From the NCBI GenBank assembly GCA_020853105.1, contig JADYZM010000030.1:1-64000 (forward strand): DNA of 64,000 nucleotides, in the 5' to 3' direction. Numbering within the stretch: position 1 is the first letter of the stretch; each line of letters begins with the position of its first letter. Below are positions 8,583-17,268 of the stretch, piece by piece. Position numbers and translations under genes: made by a program. The DNA comes from Flavobacteriales bacterium. Lineage in GTDB: Bacteria; Bacteroidota; Bacteroidia; Flavobacteriales_E; Vicingaceae. Under the pieces are notes generated by a model. It saw only the letters and a program-made list of their open reading frames with translations. It was not told the origin of the DNA and did not search any database.

Positions 8583-10634
8583 CTACCATATTTTTACCCG
8601 AGCACTGTCAGGCAAATACATTTTGCTGCCTTCTTTGCAACCAAAAGCTTCATCAAACTCATCTAAATTTGATAATGGACCGAGTACTCTATACTTTGTG
8701 GGTGAATGTGGGTCAACTTTAGCTAAGCGGATTGCCTCCTCGTTATTTATGTTTGCAGCCCATACCTGAGCCCATCCTAAAAAGAATCTTTGTTTGTAGG
8801 TAAACCCATCTATTGGTTTTGGCTCTTCTTTACCTTGGTATTGTTTTAACATGGCATAGTAAGAAAGTGTAATTCCGGCTAAGTCGGCAATATTTTCTCC
8901 TAAAGTTAATTTTCCATTTACGTAAATGCTGTCAACAACATGGAATGAATTGAATTGATCAACCAATTTTCCTGTTAAGTGTTCAAAATTTTTAATATCA
9001 GTTTCTGTCCACCAATTTTTAATGTTTCCATCTCCATCAAACTTACTGCCTTGGTCATCAAATCCATGAGAGAATTCATGACCAATAACACCTCCAATAC
9101 CTCCATAGTTTACTGCATCGTCAGCATCCGGATTAAAAAATGGGGGTTGTAAAATTCCGGCAGGAAATACAATCTCATTCATTGTTGGATTATAATATGC
9201 ATTTATGGTTTGTGGAGTCATTCCCCACTCGGTTTTATCAACCTTTTTACCATATTTTTGAGTCATTTCTGTGTTTTTAAACAATCTGGCATTAATGATA
9301 TTTTGAACAAATTTATCTTTGACTATATCCACAGATGAATAATCTTTCCATTTGTCCGGATAGCCAATTTTGTATGTGAATTTGTTTAATTTTTCGAGTG
9401 CTTTTATTTTTGTAGAATCTCCCATCCATGAGAGTTTTTGAACTCTTTCTTTAAATACTTCACTAATGTTGTGAATATAGCCCAATACTCTTTGTTTTTG
9501 TTCTTCCGGAAAATGTTTTTCAACAAATAATTTTCCTATTTGCTCACCCACACTGTGGTTCGAGTTTTCTATGGCTCTTTTCCATCGTGGCTTAACTTCT
9601 TTAACTCCTCTTAGAGTTGTTGAGTAAAATTTAAAGTTGTGAGCTTCAAAGTTGCTACTCAAATACGGTGAAAAATCATTCACCAAATGCCATTTCACGT
9701 AAGTTTTCCACTGTTCTATATTGTATTTTTTAAATAATTTATCCAGCGATTTAAAGAAATTGGGCTGACCAACAATCACTTCATTAACTGAATTGATTCC
9801 TACGGCTTTAAAAAAGGAGCTCCAATCTATAGCTGGCGAAATTTTTTTTAACTCATCTACTGACATTTTGTTATAGGTTGCAATTGGGTTTCTTCTTTCT
9901 ATTTTATTCATGGAAACCTTTGCCAAATCAGTTTCTATATCAACAACTGTTTGAGCAAAAAGCTTTGAATTTTCAGGTATTTCTTGGGTTAAGTTAAAAA
10001 GCCCTTCAATATGATTTTGATACTCTGTCAGTAAAGTTTTACCTTTTTCGTCTGTCGGAAAATAGTATTCACTGTCTGGCAAGCCCAAACCTCCCTGAAA
10101 CAAATACAAAGCATAATTTGTACTATTTTTTGCATCAACATGAATAAAATATCCAAAAATTGAATTAGAACCTCTTTGACTCAGATAACCCATAGTTTCT
10201 ACAAGCGACTGAATATTTTTTATTTCGGATAATTTATCAATCAACGGTTGAATTGGAGTTATTCCTAATTTATCAATAGTAGTTGAATCAAAAGCTGATT
10301 CATAAAAATCTCCAACTTGCTGACTTGGAGTTCCTTTTGCAGAATTTGAAGAAGCGGCATCTTCAATTATTTTTTTTATTTTTAAGTTATTTTCTTCACC
10401 CAAAACATTAAAACTTCCCCATCGTCCTTCGGTTTCAGGTATTGGATTGTTTTTTTGCCAATTTCCAATTGCAAACTGATAAAAGTTATCGCAAGCAATA
10501 GCAGTTGAATCAATATTTGCTAAGTCGAATGCAGGAATTGAGTCTTTTTTTGGCTCTGTTATTTGTTCATTATTACCACAACTAAAAAGTGATGTTACTG
10601 TTGTAAACAGAATAATTTTATTAAGATATTTCAT
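8583..10634 (-). CDS. M13-family zinc metallopeptidase lipoprotein (PepO/neprilysin-like)
   Basis: 683 residues. The N-terminus has a lipoprotein signal with lipobox L-F-S-C and Cys at 19, so the protein is probably membrane-anchored outside the cytoplasm. The zinc site is complete: H-E-F-S-H at 519-523 (catalytic Glu520) and the third ligand E580 in G-E-N-I-A-D-L-A-G. The upstream N-A-Y-Y-N-P-T strand is the substrate-binding element of M13 peptidases. The C-terminal C-K-E-G-S-K-M-Y and ending K-I-W are also typical. It probably degrades peptides in the envelope. The ECF sigma gene is divergent upstream. Confidence 0.95.
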   Translation of the reverse strand: MKYLNKIILFTTVTSLFSCGNNEQITEPKKDSIPAFDLANIDSTAIACDNFYQFAIGNWQKNNPIPETEGRWGSFNVLGEENNLKIKKIIEDAASSNSAKGTPSQQVGDFYESAFDSTTIDKLGITPIQPLIDKLSEIKNIQSLVETMGYLSQRGSNSIFGYFIHVDAKNSTNYALYLFQGGLGLPDSEYYFPTDEKGKTLLTEYQNHIEGLFNLTQEIPENSKLFAQTVVDIETDLAKVSMNKIERRNPIATYNKMSVDELKKISPAIDWSSFFKAVGINSVNEVIVGQPNFFKSLDKLFKKYNIEQWKTYVKWHLVNDFSPYLSSNFEAHNFKFYSTTLRGVKEVKPRWKRAIENSNHSVGEQIGKLFVEKHFPEEQKQRVLGYIHNISEVFKERVQKLSWMGDSTKIKALEKLNKFTYKIGYPDKWKDYSSVDIVKDKFVQNIINARLFKNTEMTQKYGKKVDKTEWGMTPQTINAYYNPTMNEIVFPAGILQPPFFNPDADDAVNYGGIGGVIGHEFSHGFDDQGSKFDGDGNIKNWWTETDIKNFEHLTGKLVDQFNSFHVVDSIYVNGKLTLGENIADLAGITLSYYAMLKQYQGKEEPKPIDGFTYKQRFFLGWAQVWAANINNEEAIRLAKVDPHSPTKYRVLGPLSNLDEFDEAFGCKEGSKMYLPDSARVKIW

Positions 10635-10756
10635 TTTAATAAATTTAGTAGAAACTCTAAAAGTACTTATTTTGTTTAATAAACATTTTTATTTTTATGG
10701 AAAATGAGAACAAAATTCATCTCAAATACAAATCATAAATTGATTATTTTTACTTG

Positions 10757-11341
10757 ATGTTATTTTTTAAGTCTAAAAATATTTCGAATTACTCTGACAA
10801 CGAGTTGATTACCGATTATAAAAAAAACGGAGATAAACAGGTTGTTGGAGAGTTGTTTGGCAGATACTCTCACTTGGTTTTTGGAGTTTGCATGAAATAT
10901 TTAAAAGACGAAGAGGAAAGTAAAGACGCAGTGCTTGAAATATTTGAACAACTGATGGACGATTTAAAGAGGTTTCAAATCAGCAATTTTAAATCGTGGT
11001 TGCATAGTGTTTGTAGAAATCATTGTTTAATGAAAATTCGTGAAGAACAAGTTCAGCTAAAAAAAATAAATGAGTATCAATATGTAACAGAATACGAAGG
11101 TGTTGTAGAGTATTCTTTTCAGAAGCACGAAAAACAAATCCAAGAAACCCAATTAACAGACTTAGAAAAAGCAATGATGGAATTGAAAGACGAACAGCGA
11201 ATTTGTATCGAACTTTTCTTTTTGAAAGAGAAATGTTATGAAGACGTAGCAAAAATAACAGGCTACACAATGAGCCAAGTGAAAAGTCATATACAAAACG
11301 GAAAGAGAAACTTAAGTATAAAATTAACTTCAAACAAATAA
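10757..11341 (+). CDS. ECF-type RNA polymerase sigma factor
   Basis: 194 residues from ATG 10757 (a TTG lies one codon before). Region 2 spans about residues 15-85, with L-F-G-R-Y-S-H-L-V-F-G-V-C and S-W-L-H-S-V-C-R-N-H. Region 4 lies at about 130-185, with E-L-F-F-L-K-E-K-C-Y-E-D-V-A-K-I-T-G-Y and V-K-S-H-I-Q-N-G-K-R-N-L as the helix-turn-helix. Next, 32 bases downstream, is a membrane protein with a zinc-type anti-sigma motif, so this is a sigma/anti-sigma pair responding to an envelope signal. No exact TAnnTTTG element is visible ahead of it. It may use its own sigma for autoregulation. Confidence 0.92.
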   Translation: MLFFKSKNISNYSDNELITDYKKNGDKQVVGELFGRYSHLVFGVCMKYLKDEEESKDAVLEIFEQLMDDLKRFQISNFKSWLHSVCRNHCLMKIREEQVQLKKINEYQYVTEYEGVVEYSFQKHEKQIQETQLTDLEKAMMELKDEQRICIELFFLKEKCYEDVAKITGYTMSQVKSHIQNGKRNLSIKLTSNK

Positions 11342-11373
11342 AAAACTAAACCGATGAACTGAATTTTAAAAAA

Positions 11374-12543
11374 ATGAAAAACTTACAGAACCATATATTT
11401 TCGGAAACTGCTTGCATCTCAAAAGAAACTTTGTTGAAATTCATTAATAAAACTCTTTCTCAGCAAGAGCTTCACACTGTACAAAAACACTTGATTGATT
11501 GTGAGTTTTGTAGTGAGGCTTTGGAGGGGGTAGAACATTGTAAAAATCCGGAAGTTTTTATAGAATTAGATCATCGGATTTCAAAAGTAAAAGATAGTTC
11601 TTCGAAATCGACTATAAAAATATTCATAGCGGCTGCATCAGTTTTGTTAGTAGCTACAGTTGGGTATTTAAGTATAAACAATTTTAAAAATGTTACTGAA
11701 AACCAAAAAATATTAGCAGTTGAACAAACCAAGAGTCAACAACCTGATGAAACTCCAATTCAGCAACCGTTTGAAACTCTGCAAAAAACACAAGAAAAAA
11801 TTATTGAACAAGTACCTAATTTTAGTGAGGGAGAAAAAATTACACAAAAAAATTCTGCTCGTACTGGTGATATTGACCCTTCTACCACAATTGCAGATGC
11901 CGAAGCTCCCGATTTAAAAATACAAGCAGTTTCGAAAACAGAAAGTAAAGAACATATAGCTACTGATTTGCAAGAAGAATTTTCGTATGCCAGTGAAACT
12001 GAAAGTTACTCTGATTCAGATAATTTATCTAAATCAGAAGGTGTAATGAAAGAAACTGATATTGAAGCTGAAGAGATTGTTTCAAAAAGCCCAACACGAA
12101 CTGTAATTCAGAGTCAACCCAACAAAACAAAGGCTTCAAAAAAAGAGTACTATTCTTCAGATGGTGATAAAAAAGAAGCCTCTGGAGTGAGTTTTTATAA
12201 AAATGCAGAAGAGAAAACAAAATTAGATGATGAAAGAGTATCTCCTCCTCCGGCAGCACCAGTAACTAACTCTACTGTTGAAGCATCTGATATTTCAACT
12301 CTGTTAGAACACGGAAAAAAATTATTCAAACAAAAAGATTACAACCGTGCAATAAATTATCTCGATAAAGTAATAGAAAACAAGCCTACAACTTCTGAAA
12401 CTCATGAAGCAAATTGGTATAAAGCACTTTGTTTAATTGAATTGAATAAAAAAAATGAAGCAAAAAAAATATTAGAAACATTAACTTGGATAAATACGCC
12501 ATTCAGCAAGCAAGCAGAAGAAAAGTTAATAGAATTAAAATAA
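11374..12543 (+). CDS. membrane anti-sigma factor-like protein with disordered linker and C-terminal TPR
   Basis: 389 residues. The N-terminal cytoplasmic part carries H-x3-C-x2-C (H-L-I-D-C-E-F-C, about 40-47), the zinc-binding anti-sigma signature. One TM helix follows at about 82-100 (I-F-I-A-A-A-S-V-L-L-V-A-T-V-G-Y). Next is a long polar, Glu/Ser/Lys-rich, probably disordered stretch (about 105-300). The last about 85 residues form a TPR-like pair (L-F-K-Q-K-D-Y-N-R-A-I-N-Y-L-D-K-V-I and A-L-C-L-I-E-L-N-K-K-N-E-A-K-K-I-L). It probably holds the adjacent ECF sigma factor at the membrane, with the periplasmic TPR as a possible sensor. The anti-sigma role is inferred from motif and position. 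Confidence 0.8.
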   Translation: MKNLQNHIFSETACISKETLLKFINKTLSQQELHTVQKHLIDCEFCSEALEGVEHCKNPEVFIELDHRISKVKDSSSKSTIKIFIAAASVLLVATVGYLSINNFKNVTENQKILAVEQTKSQQPDETPIQQPFETLQKTQEKIIEQVPNFSEGEKITQKNSARTGDIDPSTTIADAEAPDLKIQAVSKTESKEHIATDLQEEFSYASETESYSDSDNLSKSEGVMKETDIEAEEIVSKSPTRTVIQSQPNKTKASKKEYYSSDGDKKEASGVSFYKNAEEKTKLDDERVSPPPAAPVTNSTVEASDISTLLEHGKKLFKQKDYNRAINYLDKVIENKPTTSETHEANWYKALCLIELNKKNEAKKILETLTWINTPFSKQAEEKLIELK

Positions 12544-12547
12544 CATG

Positions 12548-13921
12548 TTAACTAAACAAAGAAGCAAAAACCTCGTCAACACGAGAAACAAAAACAACTT
12601 TTATTTTTTGAGATTTTTGATTTAGCCCTTTTTGGTTATATTTAGATACATAGATACTTTCAAATCCTAATTTTTCTGCCTCTGAGATGCGTTGGTCAAT
12701 CCTGCTAACCGGACGAATTTCTCCGCTTAAGCCTACCTCAGCAGCAAAACATACAGTAGTTGGAATATACACATCTTCGCTACTCGACAAAACGGCACTA
12801 ATTACAGCTAAGTCTATTGCCGGGTCATCTACTTTTATACCTCCAGCAATATTTAAAAAAACATCTTTTTGTGAAATTCTGAAACCACAGCGTTTTTCAA
12901 GCACTGCCAAAAGCATATTCAAGCGTTTGCTATCAAATCCGGTTGAAGAACGCTGTGGGTTACCGTAGGCAGCCGTGCTAACCAAAGCTTGAACTTCAAT
13001 CAAAATGGGGCGATTGCCTTCCATTGTGGCTGAAATCGCTGAACCACTAAGTTTTTCATCTTTATTACTGATTAATATTTCGGAAGGATTCTCTACTTCT
13101 TTCAAGCCCTCTACCTGCATTTCAAAAATTCCCAATTCATTTGTTGAACCAAATCTATTTTTAATAGAACGCAAAAGACGATATATATGATTTCTGTCTC
13201 CTTCAAACTGAAGCACAACATCAACCATGTGTTCCAAAATTTTAGGACCAGCAATGGTGCCGTCTTTGGTAATATGACCGACTAAAAATACAGGCGTGTG
13301 GGTTTCTTTGGCAAATTTCATCAACTCTGCGGTACATTCTCTAACCTGAGAAATACTTCCTGGAGAAGAATCAATATTTTTTGTGTGTAGTGTTTGAATA
13401 GAATCTATTACCAGCACATCGGGTTGCAATTCTTTTAAATGCTGAAAAATTGCCTGTGTTGAAGTTTCTGTTAAAATGTAACAATCCGGATTTTTATTTC
13501 CTATTCGTTCAGCTCGCATTTTGATTTGATGTTCACTTTCTTCACCTGAAACATACAGTGTTTTTTTGCCTTTTAGCCTCAATGCCATTTGAAGCATTAA
13601 AGTAGATTTTCCAATACCAGGGTCACCACCAAACAACACTAATGAGCCGGGAACCAATCCACTTCCCAAAACTCGATTCAATTCAGAACCCGGTAATTTA
13701 ATACGTGGAACATTTGCAAGTTCAATCTCCTCAATTAATTTTGGTTTACTGCTTTTCGTGATATTAAAAACAGTTCCAAAGTCAGATTTTTCAGGTTTTA
13801 CTACAATTTCTTCAGCAATCGTGTTCCATTGGTTACACGCATTGCATTTGCCTACCCATTTTGGGTATTGGGCGCCACAATTTTGACAGAAAAAAGCTGT
13901 TTTTATTCCTGATTTTGCCAC
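12548..13921 (-). CDS. radA: DNA repair protein RadA
   Basis: 457 residues, normal length. An N-terminal C4 zinc finger (C12, C15, C26, C29) is followed by the RecA-like ATPase with Walker A G-G-D-P-G-I-G-K-S at 98-106, the RadA-specific K-N-R-F-G motif near 245, and a C-terminal Lon-protease-like domain. RadA promotes branch migration in recombination. The start codon is GTG at 13921: an in-frame TAA lies just upstream and M-A-K-S-G-I-K-x-A-F-F-C-Q-N-C-G matches the family start. The stop lies 4 bases from that of the convergent anti-sigma gene, and radC is divergent. Confidence 0.96.
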   Translation of the reverse strand: MAKSGIKTAFFCQNCGAQYPKWVGKCNACNQWNTIAEEIVVKPEKSDFGTVFNITKSSKPKLIEEIELANVPRIKLPGSELNRVLGSGLVPGSLVLFGGDPGIGKSTLMLQMALRLKGKKTLYVSGEESEHQIKMRAERIGNKNPDCYILTETSTQAIFQHLKELQPDVLVIDSIQTLHTKNIDSSPGSISQVRECTAELMKFAKETHTPVFLVGHITKDGTIAGPKILEHMVDVVLQFEGDRNHIYRLLRSIKNRFGSTNELGIFEMQVEGLKEVENPSEILISNKDEKLSGSAISATMEGNRPILIEVQALVSTAAYGNPQRSSTGFDSKRLNMLLAVLEKRCGFRISQKDVFLNIAGGIKVDDPAIDLAVISAVLSSSEDVYIPTTVCFAAEVGLSGEIRPVSRIDQRISEAEKLGFESIYVSKYNQKGLNQKSQKIKVVFVSRVDEVFASLFS

Positions 13922-13938
13922 TTTTTAAATTTAAAAAG
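13921..13938. promoter_or_regulatory. 18-bp perfect palindrome between radA and radC
   Basis: The sequence CTTTTTAAATTTAAAAAG is its own reverse complement. It abuts the radA GTG codon and lies in the short divergent radA/radC spacer. It could be a repressor operator acting on both genes, or an AT-rich chance palindrome. No known LexA-type box is recognised. Confidence 0.35.
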
Positions 13939-13997
13939 CCAAGTTAGACAAAAACTAGAATTTTATGAATAAATCTACTTATTCTTATCTTTACCAA

Positions 13998-14690
13998 ATG
14001 CAACACCAAAAATTGAATATTAAAAACTGGGCTGAAGAAGACAGACCTCGAGAAAAATTACTTTTGAAAGGTAAAATCACTCTCTCAGATGCTGAATTAA
14101 TAGCCATTTTGATTGGTTCGGGAAACAAAGTAGAATCGGCAGTAGAATTATCAAAAAGAATATTGGCAAAAGTAAATAACGACCTGAATGAATTGGCAAA
14201 ACTCAATTTAACCAACCTTACACAATTTAACGGAATTGGTGAAGCAAAAGCAATAAGTATAATTGCTGCTATGGAACTCGGCAGACGCAGAAAGGAAAGC
14301 ATAGTAGATGAAAAAATAAAAATCACTTCCAGCAAATTATCTTTTGAAGCCGTTCGCGATGTACTAAGCGACCTGCCTCACGAAGAATTTTGGGTATTGT
14401 ATTTAAACCGAAAAAATGAAATAATTCAGCGTGAAAATATTAGTAAAGGTGGCATTGTTGGTACAATAGCTGATGGAAAAATAATATTTAAACATGCAAT
14501 CAATCATCTTGCATCATCTATAATTTTGTGTCACAATCACCCCAGCGGTAGTTTAAGTCCGAGTCAACAAGACATTCAACTTACTAAAAAAATAAAAGAA
14601 ATAGGAACTTTAATGGATACTCCTGTTATTGATCATATTATTGTGGGTAATAATAATTATTTTAGTTTTGCCGACGAAAACTTACTTTAA
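13998..14690 (+). CDS. radC: RadC/JAB-domain protein
   Basis: 230 residues from ATG 13998; an in-frame ATG at 13965 would add 11. The N-terminal helix-hairpin-helix part starts W-A-E-E-D-R-P-R-E-K-L-L-L-K-G, with G-I-G-E-A-K-A near residue 77. The C-terminal JAMM metal site is complete: H-N-H-P-S-G-S-L-S-P-S-Q-Q-D. RadC is widespread, and its once-proposed repair role is unproven. Start 13998 is favoured because family members begin close to the W-A-E-E-D motif and because TATCTTTA (13986-13993), close to the -7 consensus, sits 4 bases before it. The next gene starts at the base after the stop. Confidence 0.93.
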   Translation: MQHQKLNIKNWAEEDRPREKLLLKGKITLSDAELIAILIGSGNKVESAVELSKRILAKVNNDLNELAKLNLTNLTQFNGIGEAKAISIIAAMELGRRRKESIVDEKIKITSSKLSFEAVRDVLSDLPHEEFWVLYLNRKNEIIQRENISKGGIVGTIADGKIIFKHAINHLASSIILCHNHPSGSLSPSQQDIQLTKKIKEIGTLMDTPVIDHIIVGNNNYFSFADENLL

Positions 14691-15998
14691 ATGATTTTAG
14701 TTTATTCCCATAAATTAACAAACCGAGTAAGATATAGTTTTAAGCTTATTCTATCAGAAATTTTAGGTCTTGAAGTTGATTTTACAGATAACAAAGAAAA
14801 ATTTGTTGAAAGCGACCTCCCAAAAATCAATTATAGCCATATCAAAACCGAATCTGGTATTTTTATAAAACCTCATGGTCTTTTGTTCGAAAACGGAATA
14901 AAAGAACAAGAAATAGAAATTTTTGAATACAAAAACAACAAATGTTTCTTTAAAATTACAGGAGAATCCAATTTTCCATTTGATTTATTTGCCGCCAGCT
15001 TCTATTTAGTTACCCGATACGAAGAGTATTTACCACAAATTCGTGATCAATTTGACCGATTTACTGCCACTGAAAGTCTTGCTTATCAACAGAAATTCTT
15101 AAAAAAACCGCTGATAAATATCTGGGCAAACGAAATTGCCCAAAACATCAAACTCAAATATCCGGATATTAAATTTCCGGAAAAAACTTTCAGTTATATT
15201 TCTACTATTGATATTGACAATGCTTACGCATATAAAAACAAAGGTTTGTTAAGAATTGTAGCAGGTTTGTTAAAATCATTGGTAAAAGGCGACGATTTTT
15301 GGAAACGGATTAAAGTATTATTCAACGTATCAAAAGACCCATACGATACTTTCTCTCTTCAATTTGAAATTCATAAGAAATACAACATAAAACCCTTTTA
15401 TTTTTTCTTGTTGGGCGACTATGGATTTAACGACAAAAACATAAACGTTAAGAATAGAATATTTCAATCATTAATTAAATCTATTTCAGACTATTACCCC
15501 GTTGGGATTCACCCTTCCTATGCATCTAACAGCGATGTTGATATACTTACCAAAGAAATTAGCCGGTTAAAAAATATTGTTCACAAAGAAGTTTTGATGA
15601 GTCGTCAACATTTCTTAAAACTAACCTTACCGGAAACCTACCGAAACTTGGTTATTAATGATATAAAATACGATTATACCATGGGATATTCAGGTCAACC
15701 CGGTTTTCGAGCAAGTATTTGTACTCCTTTTTATTTTTATGACTTGGATTTGGAAGCTCCATCGCATCTGAAAATTTTTCCATTTGCAGTAATGGATGCC
15801 ACATTTAAGTACTATTTAAAATCGTCTCCTGAAGAAGCAAATACAGAAATCCAAGAACTTTTAGAAATTGTTAAATCTGTAAATGGAACTTTTATCAGTG
15901 TTTGGCACAACGAATCGCTATCCGACGAAGGGATTTGGGCAGGCTGGAGAAATGTTTACATTAATCTACTAGAGAAAGCAGCAAAAACCAATTTTTAA
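14691..15998 (+). CDS. polysaccharide deacetylase family protein
   Basis: 435 residues. The N-terminal about 130 residues resemble the Bacteroidota extension found before a NodB-like fold (F-D-L-F-A-A-S-F-Y-L-V-T-R-Y-E-E-Y-L near 100-117). The C-terminal half carries F-S-Y-I-S-T-I-D-I-D-N-A-Y-A-Y (metal-binding Asp pair) and Y-P-V-G-I-H-P-S-Y-A-S (His motif), ending near V-W-H-N-E. It probably removes N-acetyl groups from a cell-wall or surface polysaccharide. No signal peptide is visible, so it may act in the cytoplasm. It starts directly after the radC stop, probably in one transcript. Confidence 0.82.
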   Translation: MILVYSHKLTNRVRYSFKLILSEILGLEVDFTDNKEKFVESDLPKINYSHIKTESGIFIKPHGLLFENGIKEQEIEIFEYKNNKCFFKITGESNFPFDLFAASFYLVTRYEEYLPQIRDQFDRFTATESLAYQQKFLKKPLINIWANEIAQNIKLKYPDIKFPEKTFSYISTIDIDNAYAYKNKGLLRIVAGLLKSLVKGDDFWKRIKVLFNVSKDPYDTFSLQFEIHKKYNIKPFYFFLLGDYGFNDKNINVKNRIFQSLIKSISDYYPVGIHPSYASNSDVDILTKEISRLKNIVHKEVLMSRQHFLKLTLPETYRNLVINDIKYDYTMGYSGQPGFRASICTPFYFYDLDLEAPSHLKIFPFAVMDATFKYYLKSSPEEANTEIQELLEIVKSVNGTFISVWHNESLSDEGIWAGWRNVYINLLEKAAKTNF

Positions 15999-16046
15999 TT
16001 ATTGAATTTTTTATTTTTACACTATCACTAAACTAAAAACAAGCGC

Positions 16047-16697
16047 ATGGAAATCATTCACTTAGGTAAAACAAACTCGATTTTCAATCAGTTTATTGCT
16101 GAAATTAGAGACGAAAAAGTACAAAAAGATTCCATGAGATTCAGAAGAAATTGTGAACGTTTAGGAGAAATATTTGCTTACGAGATTAGTAAAAAACTGA
16201 ACTATGAAGATAGGGAGATTACCTCTCCTCTCGGAACTTCTATAATTCCATTGATTGACGAGCAACCGGTTTTATCAACTATTTTGAGAGCCGGACTTCC
16301 CCTTCACCAAGGACTGCTGAATTACTTTGACAGAGCTGACAATGCATTTATTTCTGCTTATCGCAAACACGACAAGAGTGGAAATTTTGAAATTGAACTA
16401 GAATATATTGCCAGCCCGGACATTGAAGATAAAACCTTAATTCTTTCAGACCCAATGTTAGCTTCGGGTGCTTCAATGGTTGTAACCTACAAGGCATTAC
16501 TCCGTAAAGGCACTCCAAAGAAATTACATGTTGTTGTATTAATTGCAAGCACTCAAGGTTTAGAATATATACAACGATTTCTACCAGTTAATTCAACCAT
16601 TTGGGTTGGTGCTATTGATGAAGAACTCACCGCACAATCCTATATTGTCCCTGGATTAGGTGATGCAGGCGATTTAGCCTTCGGCTCCAAAGAGTAA
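16047..16697 (+). CDS. upp: uracil phosphoribosyltransferase
   Basis: 216 residues, family length. It salvages uracil with PRPP to UMP. Key stretches are V-L-S-T-I-L-R-A-G-L-P-L-H-Q-G (about 75-90), the PRPP loop D-P-M-L-A-S-G-A-S-M (about 137-146), and the C-terminal uracil-binding Y-I-V-P-G-L-G-D-A-G-D-L-A-F-G. It follows the deacetylase gene after 48 bases and may have its own promoter in the AT-rich spacer, although no exact TAnnTTTG is present. It is related in function to the dihydroorotase-like gene at the window end, but is not linked to it. Confidence 0.96.
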   Translation: MEIIHLGKTNSIFNQFIAEIRDEKVQKDSMRFRRNCERLGEIFAYEISKKLNYEDREITSPLGTSIIPLIDEQPVLSTILRAGLPLHQGLLNYFDRADNAFISAYRKHDKSGNFEIELEYIASPDIEDKTLILSDPMLASGASMVVTYKALLRKGTPKKLHVVVLIASTQGLEYIQRFLPVNSTIWVGAIDEELTAQSYIVPGLGDAGDLAFGSKE

Positions 16698-16759
16698 TTT
16701 TTTATACCACATTCAAGTAGCTCAATTTATTGCATTTCTACATCAATCTCAATATTGAG

Positions 16760-16767
16760 TATCTTTG
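16760..16767 (+). promoter_or_regulatory. Bacteroidota -7 element TATCTTTG
   Basis: An exact TAnnTTTG lies 5 bases before the ATG at 16773. Transcription would begin at or next to the start codon, giving a leaderless mRNA. No convincing TTG -33 element is seen at the usual distance. Confidence 0.5.
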
Positions 16768-16772
16768 CAGGT

Positions 16773-17210
16773 ATGGAATCTATTATAGAAATACTAGTAT
16801 TATTACTCATCTCAGCAATCAAATTTATTTTTGCAGCAGGGTATCTGCTGGTTGAGAGAGAGCATCCATATTCTGAAGTATTCTTGATTTTACTATCCGG
16901 CGGCATCATTGGAACCTTCGTTTTTTACTATTTCAGCGAATGGACACACAAGCTTCTAAACCGTTTTTTTAAAATCAAAAAAAAATCAAAAATTTTTACT
17001 CACCAAAACAGGAAACTTGTGCAATTCAAATCAAAATATGGAATTATAGGAATTGCTTTATTAACACCCGTATTTTTTTCTATCCCTATTGGCTGTTTTA
17101 TTGCAGCTAAGTTTTATAAAAACAAAAAAAATACATTACCTGTTTTATTGCTTTCAGTATTATTTTGGTCGGCTGTTTTACCCCTCATCAAATTGTGTTG
17201 GCAACCGTAG
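16773..17210 (+). CDS. small multi-pass membrane protein (small multidrug export-like)
   Basis: 145 residues from ATG 16773 (M-E-S-I-I-E-I-L); an upstream in-frame ATG at 16755 would precede the -7 element and is rejected. Four hydrophobic segments are visible: I-L-V-L-L-L-I-S-A-I-K-F-I-F-A-A-G-Y, V-F-L-I-L-L-S-G-G-I-I-G-T-F, G-I-I-G-I-A-L-L-T-P-V-F-F-S-I-P, and V-L-L-L-S-V-L-F-W-S-A-V-L-P. A basic, Lys-rich loop lies in the middle. The layout, with the G-T-P/L-T-P-like turn, resembles the 'small multi-drug export' membrane family. Function is unknown. Confidence 0.65.
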   Translation: MESIIEILVLLLISAIKFIFAAGYLLVEREHPYSEVFLILLSGGIIGTFVFYYFSEWTHKLLNRFFKIKKKSKIFTHQNRKLVQFKSKYGIIGIALLTPVFFSIPIGCFIAAKFYKNKKNTLPVLLLSVLFWSAVLPLIKLCWQP

Positions 17211-17268
17211 AAAAGATAAAATTATTTTTTTACCTACTTTAGCTGTTTGAATTTTAGAACTCCATAAA

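Noticed and set aside
12541-12550. 10-bp palindrome TAACATGTTA at the convergent anti-sigma/radA ends
   Set aside because: It arises from the TAA stop and the reversed stop of radA; it is too short for a terminator stem and has no T-run.
13965-13997. ATG at 13965 as the radC start
   Set aside because: It would add 11 residues not typical for the family; 13998 is closer to the conserved W-A-E-E-D motif and has a near-consensus -7 element 4 bases upstream. The longer form is not excluded.
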